Shown here piece after piece: positions 7,979 through 15,468 of a stretch of DNA of 64,000 nucleotides. Under the pieces are notes generated by a model, which saw only the letters and a list, made by a program, of their open reading frames with translations, ran no database searches and was not told the origin of the DNA. Both the position numbers and the translations under genes were made by a program. Origin of the DNA: Arthrobacter sp. StoSoilB22 (lineage in GTDB: Bacteria; Actinomycetota; Actinomycetes; Actinomycetales; Micrococcaceae); assembly GCF_019977315.1 (NCBI RefSeq), contig NZ_AP024652.1:2356001-2420000 (forward strand), given 5' to 3'. The number at the start of each line of letters is the position of its first letter. The stretch's first letter is position 1.

Positions 7979-9331
7979 ATGGCTGCAGCAGACGTGACAA
8001 CGAACGGGCCCTTGGAACCGGCTACCACCCCACAAGCATCGCGTTCGGCGGTCATCGTAGGCGGCAATCGCATCCCGTTCGCCCGCACCGGCGGCGCCTA
8101 CGTAAAATCCTCCAATCAAGACATGCTGACCGCGGCCTTGGAAGGACTCATTGCCAGGTTCGGGCTCCAGGACGAACGCATCGGCGAGGTAGCAGCCGGG
8201 GCGGTCCTCAAACACTCAAGGGACTTCAACCTCACCCGGGAAGCTGTGCTCGGCTCTGCTTTGTCTCCGGAAACCCCCGCATACGACCTCCAACAAGCCT
8301 GTGCCACAGGTTTGGAGACAGTCCTGGGACTGTCCAACAAGATCAAGTTGGGACAGATTGATTCAGGTATCGCCGGTGGGGTGGACTCGGCATCCGATGC
8401 CCCGATTGCTGTCAGTGAAGGATTGCGTGAAATCCTGTTGGATCTGAACCGGGCAAAGACCACGGTGCAGAAACTAAAGATCATCGGCCGGATCCGGCCC
8501 AAGGATCTGGCCCCGGACGCGCCCAACACCGGAGAGCCCCGCACGGGATTGTCCATGGGTGAGCACCAGGCCCTCACAACCGCACAATGGAAAATTACCA
8601 GGGAAGCCCAGGACGAGCTTGCTTACAACAGCCACCGCAATCTGGCGGCCGCGTACGAGCGGGGCTTCTTTGATGACCTCATCACCCCGTACCGCGGCCT
8701 GAACCGGGATTCAAACCTGCGCGCGGACACCACCTTGGAGAAGCTCTCCACCCTGAAGCCCGTCTTTGGGAAGACGCTCGGCTCCGAGGCCACTATGACC
8801 GCTGGCAACTCCACACCCCTGACAGACGGCGCATCAACGGTCCTCCTGGCAACGGGGGAATGGGCGGACGCCCACGGCCTGCCCAAGCTCGCTACGGTCC
8901 TGGACGGCGAGGCGGCCGCCGTGGACTTCGTCCATGGCAAGGACGGCCTCCTCATGGCGCCGGTCTTCGCTGTGCCACGCCTCCTGGCCCGCCACGGCCT
9001 TACCTTCGAGGACATCGATTTCTTCGAAATCCATGAAGCCTTCGCCGGGACGGTGCTCAGCACCCTTGCCGCGTGGGAGGACGAAGATTTTGGCAGGACG
9101 CGTTTGGGCCTGGATGGCGCACTGGGAAAGGTGGACCGTGCCAAGCTCAACGTCAATGGATCCTCGCTAGCTGCGGGCCATCCGTTTGCCGCTACAGGTG
9201 GCAGGATCGTAGCTTCCCTTGCAAAAATGCTGCATGAGAAGGGCAGCGTAGACGGCCGCCCTGCCCGTGGCCTCATTTCCGTGTGCGCCGCCGGCGGTCA
9301 GGGTGTCGTTGCGATTCTGGAAGCAGCTTAA
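7979..9331 (+). CDS. Acetyl-CoA C-acyltransferase (thiolase, FadA2/FadI-like)
   Basis: The 450-residue thiolase cleaves 3-ketoacyl-CoA with CoA to acetyl-CoA and a shortened acyl-CoA, or condenses in reverse. The active-site Cys is Cys108 in DLQQACATGLE. The HEAF motif His is His352, the GHP motif His is His401, and the second catalytic Cys is Cys436 in SVCAAGGQG. The HEAF (not NEAF) motif groups it with trifunctional-complex type thiolases. A good GGAG ribosome site is 8 nt before ATG. It is first of a three-gene plus-strand operon with fabG and a MaoC-type dehydratase, and its promoter lies in the TetR operator. It corresponds by position to mycobacterial fadA2. Confidence 0.93.
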   Translation: MAAADVTTNGPLEPATTPQASRSAVIVGGNRIPFARTGGAYVKSSNQDMLTAALEGLIARFGLQDERIGEVAAGAVLKHSRDFNLTREAVLGSALSPETPAYDLQQACATGLETVLGLSNKIKLGQIDSGIAGGVDSASDAPIAVSEGLREILLDLNRAKTTVQKLKIIGRIRPKDLAPDAPNTGEPRTGLSMGEHQALTTAQWKITREAQDELAYNSHRNLAAAYERGFFDDLITPYRGLNRDSNLRADTTLEKLSTLKPVFGKTLGSEATMTAGNSTPLTDGASTVLLATGEWADAHGLPKLATVLDGEAAAVDFVHGKDGLLMAPVFAVPRLLARHGLTFEDIDFFEIHEAFAGTVLSTLAAWEDEDFGRTRLGLDGALGKVDRAKLNVNGSSLAAGHPFAATGGRIVASLAKMLHEKGSVDGRPARGLISVCAAGGQGVVAILEAA

Positions 9332-9342
9332 GGGGGAGCGCG

Positions 9343-10695
9343 ATGACTGATAAGTACACACAGCTTGTAAGTCAGGGACTAGGGAAGGACGTGGCCAAGA
9401 AGCTCGGTCTGCCTCAACCGGTGGTTCTTCGACGCCACGAACCCGGCGCACCCCTCGTTACCGGTCCGGTCCTGGTAAGCGGCGACAGCGCCGGCGCAGA
9501 TGACCTTGCCACCACAATGCTTGGATGGGGTTTGGACGTCAGGCGCAACGCGTTGCCTAAGGAAAAGCTGGGGGCTATCATCCTGGTCCTTGATGCCGTC
9601 CAGCACCCCGAGGACCTGGGCAAACCAGTACTGACCGCGGCCGCTTCCTTGCGGGACCTATCGCCCAACGGTCGTGTCATCACTATCTCCCGGACATCGC
9701 AGTCAGCCCGCAACCCGGCATCGGCTGCTGCGCGGCAGGGCATTGATGGGATGTTGCGCTCCCTTGCCAAGGAACTGCGGGCGGGCGCCACAGCCAACGG
9801 CATTCTCCTGGACGAGCACTTGGACGAGCATCTGGCAACAACCAGTCCCTCAGCACTGGGGGCGCTAAGGTTCTTCCTCTCAGGCCGATCCGCCTACGTG
9901 GACGGACAGTTCATCACCGTCCGCTCAACGTCCGGCAGCTTGCCGAACGACGCCTACAAGCCACTCGCCGGCAAAGTAGCAGTTGTTACAGGCGCGGCCC
10001 GCGGCATTGGTGCAGCAATCGCCAGAACCCTGCACCGCGACGGAGCCAAAGTGGTAGCTGTGGACATCCCGGCAGCCGGGGATCATCTGGCAGCAGTAGC
10101 CAACGAAGTACGCGGGACCGCCCTGCAGCTTGATATCAGCCGGGATGACGCAGGACACCGGATCATCGAACACGCGGTGGAACGCCATAGCCGGCTCGAC
10201 ATCGTGGTCCACAACGCAGGAATCACCCGTGACAGGCTGCTGGCCAACATGGACGAGGGCCGCTGGCAGTCAGTCATCGCGGTCAACATCGCCGCCCAAC
10301 TGAGGATTAACGAAGCCCTTCTGGCATCGGAGCATTTCAAGGAATCACCGCGCATCGTCTCGGTTGCTTCCACCAGCGGCATCGCTGGAAATAGGGGGCA
10401 GACCAACTACGGCGCGTCCAAGGGTGGCGTCATAGGGATGGTCAGGTCCACAGCGGCCCTGATGGAACCTTTCGGCGGGACAATCAACGCCGTAGCTCCT
10501 GGTTTCATTGAAACCGAGATGACGGCAAAAATGCCCTTCGCGATCCGTGAGGCCGCCCGTAGGCTCAACTCCCTCAAGCAGGGGGGCCAGCCCCAGGATG
10601 TGGCCGAGGCCATCGCCTTCCTGGCAAGCGACGCTGCCGGCGGAATCTCCGGAGAAGTACTGCGCGTATGCGGGCAGCAACTGGTGGGAGCATGA
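9343..10695 (+). CDS. fabG: 3-oxoacyl-ACP/CoA reductase, FabG4 type
   Basis: The product is 450 residues, nearly twice an ordinary FabG. Residues 1 to about 205 form an extra N-terminal Rossmann-like domain, and the SDR domain starts near 210 with VVTGAARGIGAAIA, NAG at about 290, and the catalytic Ser/Tyr/Lys in SVASTSGIAG and NYGASKGG (Tyr about 356, Lys about 360). This is the high-molecular-weight FabG4 layout of mycobacteria, an NADH-dependent 3-oxoacyl reductase. The ATG follows AGGGGGAG at correct spacing, 11 bp after the thiolase stop. It overlaps the next gene by 4 nt (ATGA). Operating in the oxidative direction it would serve as 3-hydroxyacyl-CoA dehydrogenase. Confidence 0.92.
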   Translation: MTDKYTQLVSQGLGKDVAKKLGLPQPVVLRRHEPGAPLVTGPVLVSGDSAGADDLATTMLGWGLDVRRNALPKEKLGAIILVLDAVQHPEDLGKPVLTAAASLRDLSPNGRVITISRTSQSARNPASAAARQGIDGMLRSLAKELRAGATANGILLDEHLDEHLATTSPSALGALRFFLSGRSAYVDGQFITVRSTSGSLPNDAYKPLAGKVAVVTGAARGIGAAIARTLHRDGAKVVAVDIPAAGDHLAAVANEVRGTALQLDISRDDAGHRIIEHAVERHSRLDIVVHNAGITRDRLLANMDEGRWQSVIAVNIAAQLRINEALLASEHFKESPRIVSVASTSGIAGNRGQTNYGASKGGVIGMVRSTAALMEPFGGTINAVAPGFIETEMTAKMPFAIREAARRLNSLKQGGQPQDVAEAIAFLASDAAGGISGEVLRVCGQQLVGA

Positions 10696-11618
10696 ACCAT
10701 CCGCAGCCAGTTGTCCTGGGCGAACTGCCGTCCTTGTCCAAGCTGTACGTCAATGCAGCGGCCGCGGCAGCCCGCCGTCGGGTCCTTGGATCCTCCACCG
10801 GCAAGAAGCGGCTTCCAGCTGTCAGCCACGAGGTCAGGGGAGTGCGGGCCGACGTCGAGAACCTCACCGCCTACCAACATCTGCTGGGGGAGACAGCCAG
10901 TGATACCCTCCCCGCCGGCTACGTGCATGCTTTGGCATTTCCTGTGTCCATGAGCGTCATGAACCGCGAGGATTTTCCGCTGCCGCTTCTTGGCATGATC
11001 CACCTGAAAAACCGCATTGAACAGCTGGCTCCCATTCAGTTCGCCCAGGAACTGGACATCCGATCCTGGGCGGAGAGCCTTGCCGGGCATAGAGCAGGAA
11101 CCCAGCTGGACGTAGTTTCCGAAGTCCGGGCGGGTTCCAGCGATGATTTGCTGTGGCGGGGCGTTTCAACCTATTTGGCCAAGGGTGTCTTCCTGCCGGG
11201 TATCGACAAAGCGGGCAGTCCGAACGGTGCCTTGGATGCCAGCGATTTTGTCCCTCCGCATCCCACCGCTCTGTGGCAACTCAACCTGGACACCGGCCGA
11301 AGCTACGCCGCGGTTTCCGGCGACTTCAATCCGATCCACTTAAGTGTGCTTTCGGCGAAGGCTTTGGGGTTGCGGGGATCCATTGCCCACGGCATGTACC
11401 TGGCCTCCCGCGCGCTGGCCGACGTCGGAGCCGTCAAGGCGGACTCATTTGCCTGGAATGTCTCATTCGAAGCCCCGGTCTTCCTTCCAGCGCGGGTTGC
11501 CTTGGACATCACAACGCTGCAGTCGGATTCGGGGCATTGGGAACGCTCGGACTACGTGGCGTGGAATCCCCGCAGCGGCAGGCGGCACTTCACCGGAAGC
11601 GTTACTGCCTTGCCATGA
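10692..11618 (+). CDS. MaoC-like 3-hydroxyacyl-thioester dehydratase (HtdX-like)
   Basis: The 308-residue double-hotdog protein has its catalytic Asp/His in the hydratase-2 motif DFNPIH (around residue 210), followed by LGLRGSIAHGMYL. The N-terminal half is the degenerate partner hotdog. It would hydrate trans-2-enoyl thioesters to (R)-3-hydroxyacyl thioesters or act in reverse. The start is the ATG overlapping the fabG stop by 4 nt, with GGTGGGA upstream. Thiolase, FabG4 and this enzyme are arranged as in the mycobacterial htdX-fabG4-fadA2 block. With the divergent acyl-CoA oxidase/dehydrogenase they could make a full fatty-acid oxidation cycle. Confidence 0.9.
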   Translation: MNHPQPVVLGELPSLSKLYVNAAAAAARRRVLGSSTGKKRLPAVSHEVRGVRADVENLTAYQHLLGETASDTLPAGYVHALAFPVSMSVMNREDFPLPLLGMIHLKNRIEQLAPIQFAQELDIRSWAESLAGHRAGTQLDVVSEVRAGSSDDLLWRGVSTYLAKGVFLPGIDKAGSPNGALDASDFVPPHPTALWQLNLDTGRSYAAVSGDFNPIHLSVLSAKALGLRGSIAHGMYLASRALADVGAVKADSFAWNVSFEAPVFLPARVALDITTLQSDSGHWERSDYVAWNPRSGRRHFTGSVTALP

Positions 11619-11627
11619 TCCACCAGC

Positions 11628-11669
11628 AACAACGGCGGCGGCCACCACCAGGTGCCCGCCGCCATTGTT
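11628..11669 (+). terminator. Probable terminator after the MaoC gene
   Basis: A 14-bp stem with one mismatch (11628-11641 with 11656-11669) and a 14-nt loop begins 10 bp after the stop. It lacks a strong T-run, but the second arm ends ATTGTTCGTT. Confidence 0.6.
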
Positions 11670-11678
11670 CGTTAACGG

Positions 11679-11721
11679 CAACTAAAGAAACTGTTCATTA
11701 ATGACAACTAAAGAAACAGTT
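11679..11721. repeat. Short direct repeat pair
   Basis: CAACTAAAGAAAC-N-GTT occurs at 11679-11695 and 11705-11721 (16 of 17 bases identical, 26 bp apart) in an A-rich gap between the MaoC gene terminator and tRNA-Leu. The role is unknown; a tandem protein-binding site or a duplication remnant are possible. Confidence 0.5.
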
Positions 11722-11756
11722 GTGATGAAACTCGCACTGTCTCGCATGTTCTTCAT

Positions 11757-11797
11757 ACAAACAAAACAAGGCCCGAAATCCATGGATTCCAGGCCTT
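11757..11797 (-). terminator. Rho-independent terminator of tRNA-Leu
   Basis: On the minus strand a 14-bp stem with two G-T pairs (11768-11797) is followed by a T-rich run (11757-11767), immediately downstream of the tRNA gene. Confidence 0.8.
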
Positions 11798-11801
11798 GCG
11801 A

Positions 11802-11887
11802 TGGTGCGCGGAGGGGGACTTGAACCCCCACCCCCTTTCGAGGACTAGCACCTCAAGCTAGCGCGTCTGCCATTCCGCCACCCGCGC
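11802..11887 (-). tRNA. tRNA-Leu (anticodon GAG)
   Basis: The minus strand folds as a class II tRNA. The acceptor stem GCGCGGG pairs with TCCGCGC, the anticodon stem is CTAGC/GCTAG with loop TTGAGGT (anticodon GAG, reading CUC/CUU), and there are a long variable arm and a T-loop GGTTCAAGTCC. Discriminator A is followed by an encoded CCA (11802-11804). Confidence 0.96.
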
Positions 11888-11954
11888 AGGTGGTGTTCAG
11901 ATAGTTTGTTGGGCACCTTCCGGTGCTTTACTTTCCTCCGAAGCAGCGAGAAAA

Positions 11955-11983
11955 ACTCTAACACGGTTTCAGGTCGCTGAAAA
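11955..11983 (-). promoter_or_regulatory. Probable promoter of tRNA-Leu
   Basis: TTTTCA (-35) and TAGAGT (-10) are 17 bp apart on the minus strand, about 68 bp before the tRNA 5' end. The rest of the gap up to the peptidase gene (11984-12156) shows no gene. Confidence 0.5.
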
Positions 11984-12156
11984 ATCGGCCCTGGTCCGGG
12001 CGAGGGTGTCATCATCTCAGGCCCTTACCACGGCGAATATTCCGGACGCCGGCAACCGCTGATGGGTAGGCTGATGGAACAAGGGACGCCAGATGCCGCG
12101 AAGACCGCAGCGTGCGTCGCCGGAACCTGCAGCCCAGCCACGCAAGGAGAGTTTCC

Positions 12157-13461
12157 ATGTCTGTCATCCGCCCTGAAGATGAAGTTGTCCGGATCTGCCA
12201 GGAACTCATCAGGATTGACTCCTCCAACTTCGGCGACGACACCGGCCCGGGTGAGCGGGCAGCAGCAGAGTACACGGCCGGCCTGATCACCGAAGTCGGC
12301 CTCGAAGCCGAGATTTTCGAGTCGGCCCCGGGCCGCGCGAACGTGATAACCCGCATGGCCGGGGAGGATCCTTCAGCCGACGCGCTGGTAGTTCACGGTC
12401 ACTTGGACGTCGTTCCCGCCCTCAAGGATCAATGGAGCGTTGACCCCTTCAGCGGCGAACTGAAGGACGGACTGATCTGGGGGCGCGGCGCCGTAGACAT
12501 GAAGGACATGGATGCCATGATCCTTTCAGTCATGCGCAACTTCGCCCGGACGGGCCGCAAGCCAAAGCGCGACATCATTTTTGCTTTCTTCGCCGACGAA
12601 GAGGCCGGCGGCACCTACGGGGCACGCTACGCCGTCGAACACCGACGTGAACTTTTCGACGGGGCCACCGAGGCGATCTCGGAAGTGGGTGGATTCTCCG
12701 CCACGATCGGTGGCCAGCGGACCTACCTGCTGCAGACCGCTGAGAAGGGATTGTCATGGTTGCGTTTGGTTGCGCATGGCAGGGCGGGCCACGGCTCTCA
12801 AATCAATACTGACAATGCTGTCACCCGGTTGGCAGGGGCCGTCACCCGGATCGGGGAATACAAGTGGCCCGTGGAACTGACACCCACCACTCGACAGTTC
12901 CTGGACGGCGTGACTGAACTGACCGGCGTCGAGTTCGACGCCGACAACCCGGACATCCTCCTCAAGGAGCTTGGTACTGTAGCTCGCTTCGTCGGCGCCA
13001 CCCTTCAGAACACTTCCAATCCCACGTACCTGCGCTCCGGTTACAAGCACAACGTCATCCCGGAGTCAGCCGAGGCGTTCGTTGACTGCCGCACGCTGCC
13101 GGGCCAGCAGGAGTTGGTGTTCGAGACCATCAAGGAACTCGCCGGCGACGGCATCGACATCAGCTATGTCAACAAGGATGTTTCCTTGGAAGTGCCCTTT
13201 GCAGGGAACCTGGTGGATTCCATGATCGATGCCCTGCACACTGAAGATCCGGGCGCGAAAGTCCTTCCCTACACACTCTCAGGGGGCACCGACAATAAGT
13301 CGTTGAGCAAGATTGGTATCACCGGTTATGGTTTCGCCCCGCTGATGCTGCCCGACGAGCTCGACTTTACGGGAATGTTCCACGGGGTTGACGAGCGCGT
13401 GCCGGCCGAGTCCCTCCAGTTCGGCGCACGGGTCCTGAACACCCTGCTAAGCAACTACTAA
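12157..13461 (+). CDS. M20/M25/M40 family metallopeptidase
   Basis: The 434-residue zinc hydrolase of the M20 (ArgE/DapE/carboxypeptidase G2) family has all core residues visible. HGHLD has His82 and Asp84, Asp114 in GRGAVDMKD is the bridging ligand, and FFADEEAGG has the general-base Glu148 and metal-binding Glu149. A histidine lies near the C-terminus in the GMFHGVDERVP stretch. The dimerisation domain lies between. The start follows AAGGAGAG. The substrate could be a dipeptide or an N-acyl amino acid. The next gene starts 16 bp downstream, so the pair is probably an operon with an acyl-CoA dehydrogenase-like protein. Confidence 0.92.
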   Translation: MSVIRPEDEVVRICQELIRIDSSNFGDDTGPGERAAAEYTAGLITEVGLEAEIFESAPGRANVITRMAGEDPSADALVVHGHLDVVPALKDQWSVDPFSGELKDGLIWGRGAVDMKDMDAMILSVMRNFARTGRKPKRDIIFAFFADEEAGGTYGARYAVEHRRELFDGATEAISEVGGFSATIGGQRTYLLQTAEKGLSWLRLVAHGRAGHGSQINTDNAVTRLAGAVTRIGEYKWPVELTPTTRQFLDGVTELTGVEFDADNPDILLKELGTVARFVGATLQNTSNPTYLRSGYKHNVIPESAEAFVDCRTLPGQQELVFETIKELAGDGIDISYVNKDVSLEVPFAGNLVDSMIDALHTEDPGAKVLPYTLSGGTDNKSLSKIGITGYGFAPLMLPDELDFTGMFHGVDERVPAESLQFGARVLNTLLSNY

Positions 13462-13477
13462 CGAGGAGGTCCCCGCC

Positions 13478-14638
13478 GTGAGTCCCGAAGAAATCCTTCC
13501 CGACGAACTGCTTGAACGGCTCCGTGGCCGCGCGGCAGGCTACGACGACAACAACCAGTTCTTCCACGAAGACCTTGATGAACTGGCCGCTGCCGGTTAC
13601 CTCAAGCTGTTCGTGCCAGAGGCCGACGGCGGTTTTGGGCTCGGGCTCGAAGCGGTGGCTGCGTTGCAGCAGCGTCTCGCTACGGCCGCGCCCGCAACGG
13701 CATTGGCCGTCAATATGCACCTGGTCTGGACCGGAGTCGCGCAGGTCATGACCGCGCGCGGGGACACGTCATTGGATTTCGTGTTGAAGGAGGCGGGGCA
13801 GGGTGAGATTTTTGCGTTCGGCATTTCCGAGGCCGGCAACGACTCCATGCTGTTCGATTCCGGCACGGTTGCCGAGCCGCTGCCGGACGGAAGTTACCGG
13901 TTCACGGGCAGGAAGATCTTTACCAGCCTCTCCCGTGGCTGGACCCGGCTGGGAACCTTCGGCAAGGATGCCGACGCCCGGGACGGTGCAGGGGAGCTGG
14001 TCTTCGGCTTTCTCAGGCGAGATGAGCCGGGCCATGAAACCCTGAGCGACTGGGACACCCTGGGAATGCGTGCCAGCGCGTCCAACACCACCCTCCTGCA
14101 CGGTGCTGTTGTTCCGCCGGAGCGGATCTTCCGCAAACTGCCGGTGGGTCCCGGTAAGGACCTGCTGTTCTTCGCGATTTTCGCGTGCTTTGAGACGTTG
14201 CTCGCCGCTGTGTATACCGGTGTTGCCGAGCGTGCGTTCACCCTTGGGGTAGCGAACGTCAAGCGCAGGGTTTCGGCGAAGCACGGTGGCCGGAGCTACG
14301 CCCAGGATCCCGATATCCGTTGGAAGGTGGCCGATGCCGCCTTGGCGATGGACGGCATTTCCCCGCAAATCTCGTCCCTGGCCAGGGATGTGGACAACCT
14401 GGTGGACCACGGAGCCCAGTGGTTCCCCAAACTTGTGGGACTCAAGTCCCGGGCAACGGAAAACGCACGCCACGTGGTGGATTTGGCCATTCGGGTGACA
14501 GGAGGATCCAGCTACTTCCGCGGTTCCGAGATGGAGCGCCTTTACAGGGATGTCCTGGCGGGAATCTTCCATCCTTCCAACGACGAATCCGCCCATAACA
14601 CTGTGGCAAATGCATGGTTGGGGCCGCTGGAGGACTAG
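13478..14638 (+). CDS. Acyl-CoA dehydrogenase family protein
   Basis: This 386-residue flavoprotein of the acyl-CoA dehydrogenase superfamily has an N-terminal helical domain, a middle beta domain (FAFGISEAGND through FTGRKIFTSLS, where FAD binds) and a C-terminal four-helix domain ending in RVTGGSSYFRGSEMERLYRDV. The usual catalytic Glu position is not obvious. The relatives that lack it include flavin-dependent monooxygenases of the DszC/IsoB type, so dehydrogenase activity is not certain. The start is GTG with AGGAGG at 7-8 nt. It follows the M20 peptidase by 16 bp and ends convergently with the DUF5703 gene. Confidence 0.85.
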   Translation: MSPEEILPDELLERLRGRAAGYDDNNQFFHEDLDELAAAGYLKLFVPEADGGFGLGLEAVAALQQRLATAAPATALAVNMHLVWTGVAQVMTARGDTSLDFVLKEAGQGEIFAFGISEAGNDSMLFDSGTVAEPLPDGSYRFTGRKIFTSLSRGWTRLGTFGKDADARDGAGELVFGFLRRDEPGHETLSDWDTLGMRASASNTTLLHGAVVPPERIFRKLPVGPGKDLLFFAIFACFETLLAAVYTGVAERAFTLGVANVKRRVSAKHGGRSYAQDPDIRWKVADAALAMDGISPQISSLARDVDNLVDHGAQWFPKLVGLKSRATENARHVVDLAIRVTGGSSYFRGSEMERLYRDVLAGIFHPSNDESAHNTVANAWLGPLED

Positions 14639-14670
14639 CTGCATCAACCCGGCCGGTGGTGTCGCAGGGT

Positions 14671-14904
14671 TCAGACGGTTCGCTGCACGGAGTAGACCTT
14701 GCGGCGAAGCCAGAAGCGCCGCCCGCCTCCCAGGTAAAGCACGCTGCGTTCGAGTTCCCACTTGCCGTATTCGGAATGTTCGGCCAGCCGGCGCCGGGCG
14801 TCCGGCAACGAATCGTCAGGTCCCACCGTCAGAACGAGGTATTCGTACTGACGTGCATAGTCTCGTTGGCGCTCTACGGAGCTGCCTGGAAATTGTTCTC
14901 TCAT
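14671..14904 (-). CDS. DUF5703 family small protein
   Basis: The 77-residue basic protein (MREQFPGSSVERQRDY... ending KVYSVQRTV) matches the actinobacterial DUF5703 pattern, with YEYLVLTVGPDDSLPDARR and WELERSVLYLGGGRRFWLRR. The function is unknown. ATG 14904 is preceded by GGAGAGGG; the longer reading frame upstream would overlap the next gene's promoter region. It is divergent from the acidic protein gene at 14944 with only 39 bp between, so the two promoters overlap. Confidence 0.75.
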   Translation of the reverse strand: MREQFPGSSVERQRDYARQYEYLVLTVGPDDSLPDARRRLAEHSEYGKWELERSVLYLGGGRRFWLRRKVYSVQRTV

Positions 14905-14931
14905 CCCTCTCCATTTTCGTCTTTTTCCGGC

Positions 14932-14937
14932 TAACGT
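14932..14937 (+). promoter_or_regulatory. -10 box of acidic protein gene (leaderless)
   Basis: TAACGT lies 6 nt before ATG 14944, and no ribosome site is visible. Confidence 0.5.
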
Positions 14938-14943
14938 GAAGTC

Positions 14944-15201
14944 ATGAGCATCGATCCGCGTGTCGCGCTTCAATCACTGACCGCCGCCCTGGAAGAACAT
15001 CTGGCCGCCGCATCGGCTCGGAGAGGTGAAGGTGACCCCAACGTTGAGTCGGCCTTTTTCGCCGTCGCTGATGCCTTTGAGGTCTATGAAGATGCGCTGT
15101 ACGAGGCCTACTCCGAGGTTACTCCGCTGCAGGTCTTCGATGACGAGGATGAAGAAGACGACGATGTCCTGGACGAAGATTTGGAAATCGTGGAGGACTG
15201 A
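14944..15201 (+). CDS. Small acidic hypothetical protein
   Basis: The 85-residue protein has a helical N-terminal part and a very acidic C-terminal tail (DDEDEEDDDVLDEDLEIVED). I do not recognise a functional family. The strong fit of the leaderless promoter before it and the terminator right after it support a real single gene. The acidic tail could mimic nucleic acid or contact basic proteins, which is speculation. Confidence 0.75.
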   Translation: MSIDPRVALQSLTAALEEHLAAASARRGEGDPNVESAFFAVADAFEVYEDALYEAYSEVTPLQVFDDEDEEDDDVLDEDLEIVED

Positions 15202-15212
15202 ACACCCTCATG

Positions 15213-15243
15213 AACCGGCCACCTTGGGTGGCCGGTTTTTTTA
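15213..15243 (+). terminator. Rho-independent terminator
   Basis: A perfect 11-bp stem (15213-15223 with 15227-15237) with a TTG loop is followed by a run of T, 11 bp after the acidic protein stop. Confidence 0.93.
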
Positions 15244-15468
15244 TGCCCCTCCCGGCGTCAAAAGATCCCACTCCCGCCTGGATTTCTGCCGTTCGCGCCA
15301 CAGGGAATGACACCAAAAACACGTAGTCCCGTCCTCCCCGGATAGGTACTCGCACGTAGGCGTGATGGGTAATACTGCGCAAACTTGAGTACCGACTACT
15401 GGTGCGTCACCACAGAGCCGCCGCTTCACTGATATGTAGGCAATGGCAGGTCTGCGAAGAAGGCTGAC
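15244..15468. other. Intergenic region before the polysaccharide cluster
   Basis: This is 225 bp with no convincing gene. A TAATAC box around 15371 could be part of the promoter for the polysaccharide operon, but no good -35 accompanies it. A 62-codon minus-strand frame (15241-15429) was judged not to be a gene. Confidence 0.5.

Noticed and set aside
7915..8088. Longer tetR reading frame starting at 8088
   Set aside because: It would overlap the thiolase gene and run through the operator; the GTG at 7917 has a promoter and fits TetR length.
13769..14761. 330-codon minus-strand frame across the acyl-CoA dehydrogenase gene
   Set aside because: It overlaps the real gene and the DUF5703 gene, with no recognisable features.
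15241..15429. 62-codon minus-strand frame with several Cys in the gap before the polysaccharide cluster
   Set aside because: No ribosome site or family was recognised, it overlaps the terminator T-run, and the Cys are not in a clear metal-binding pattern. Conservation in relatives would be needed to revive it.
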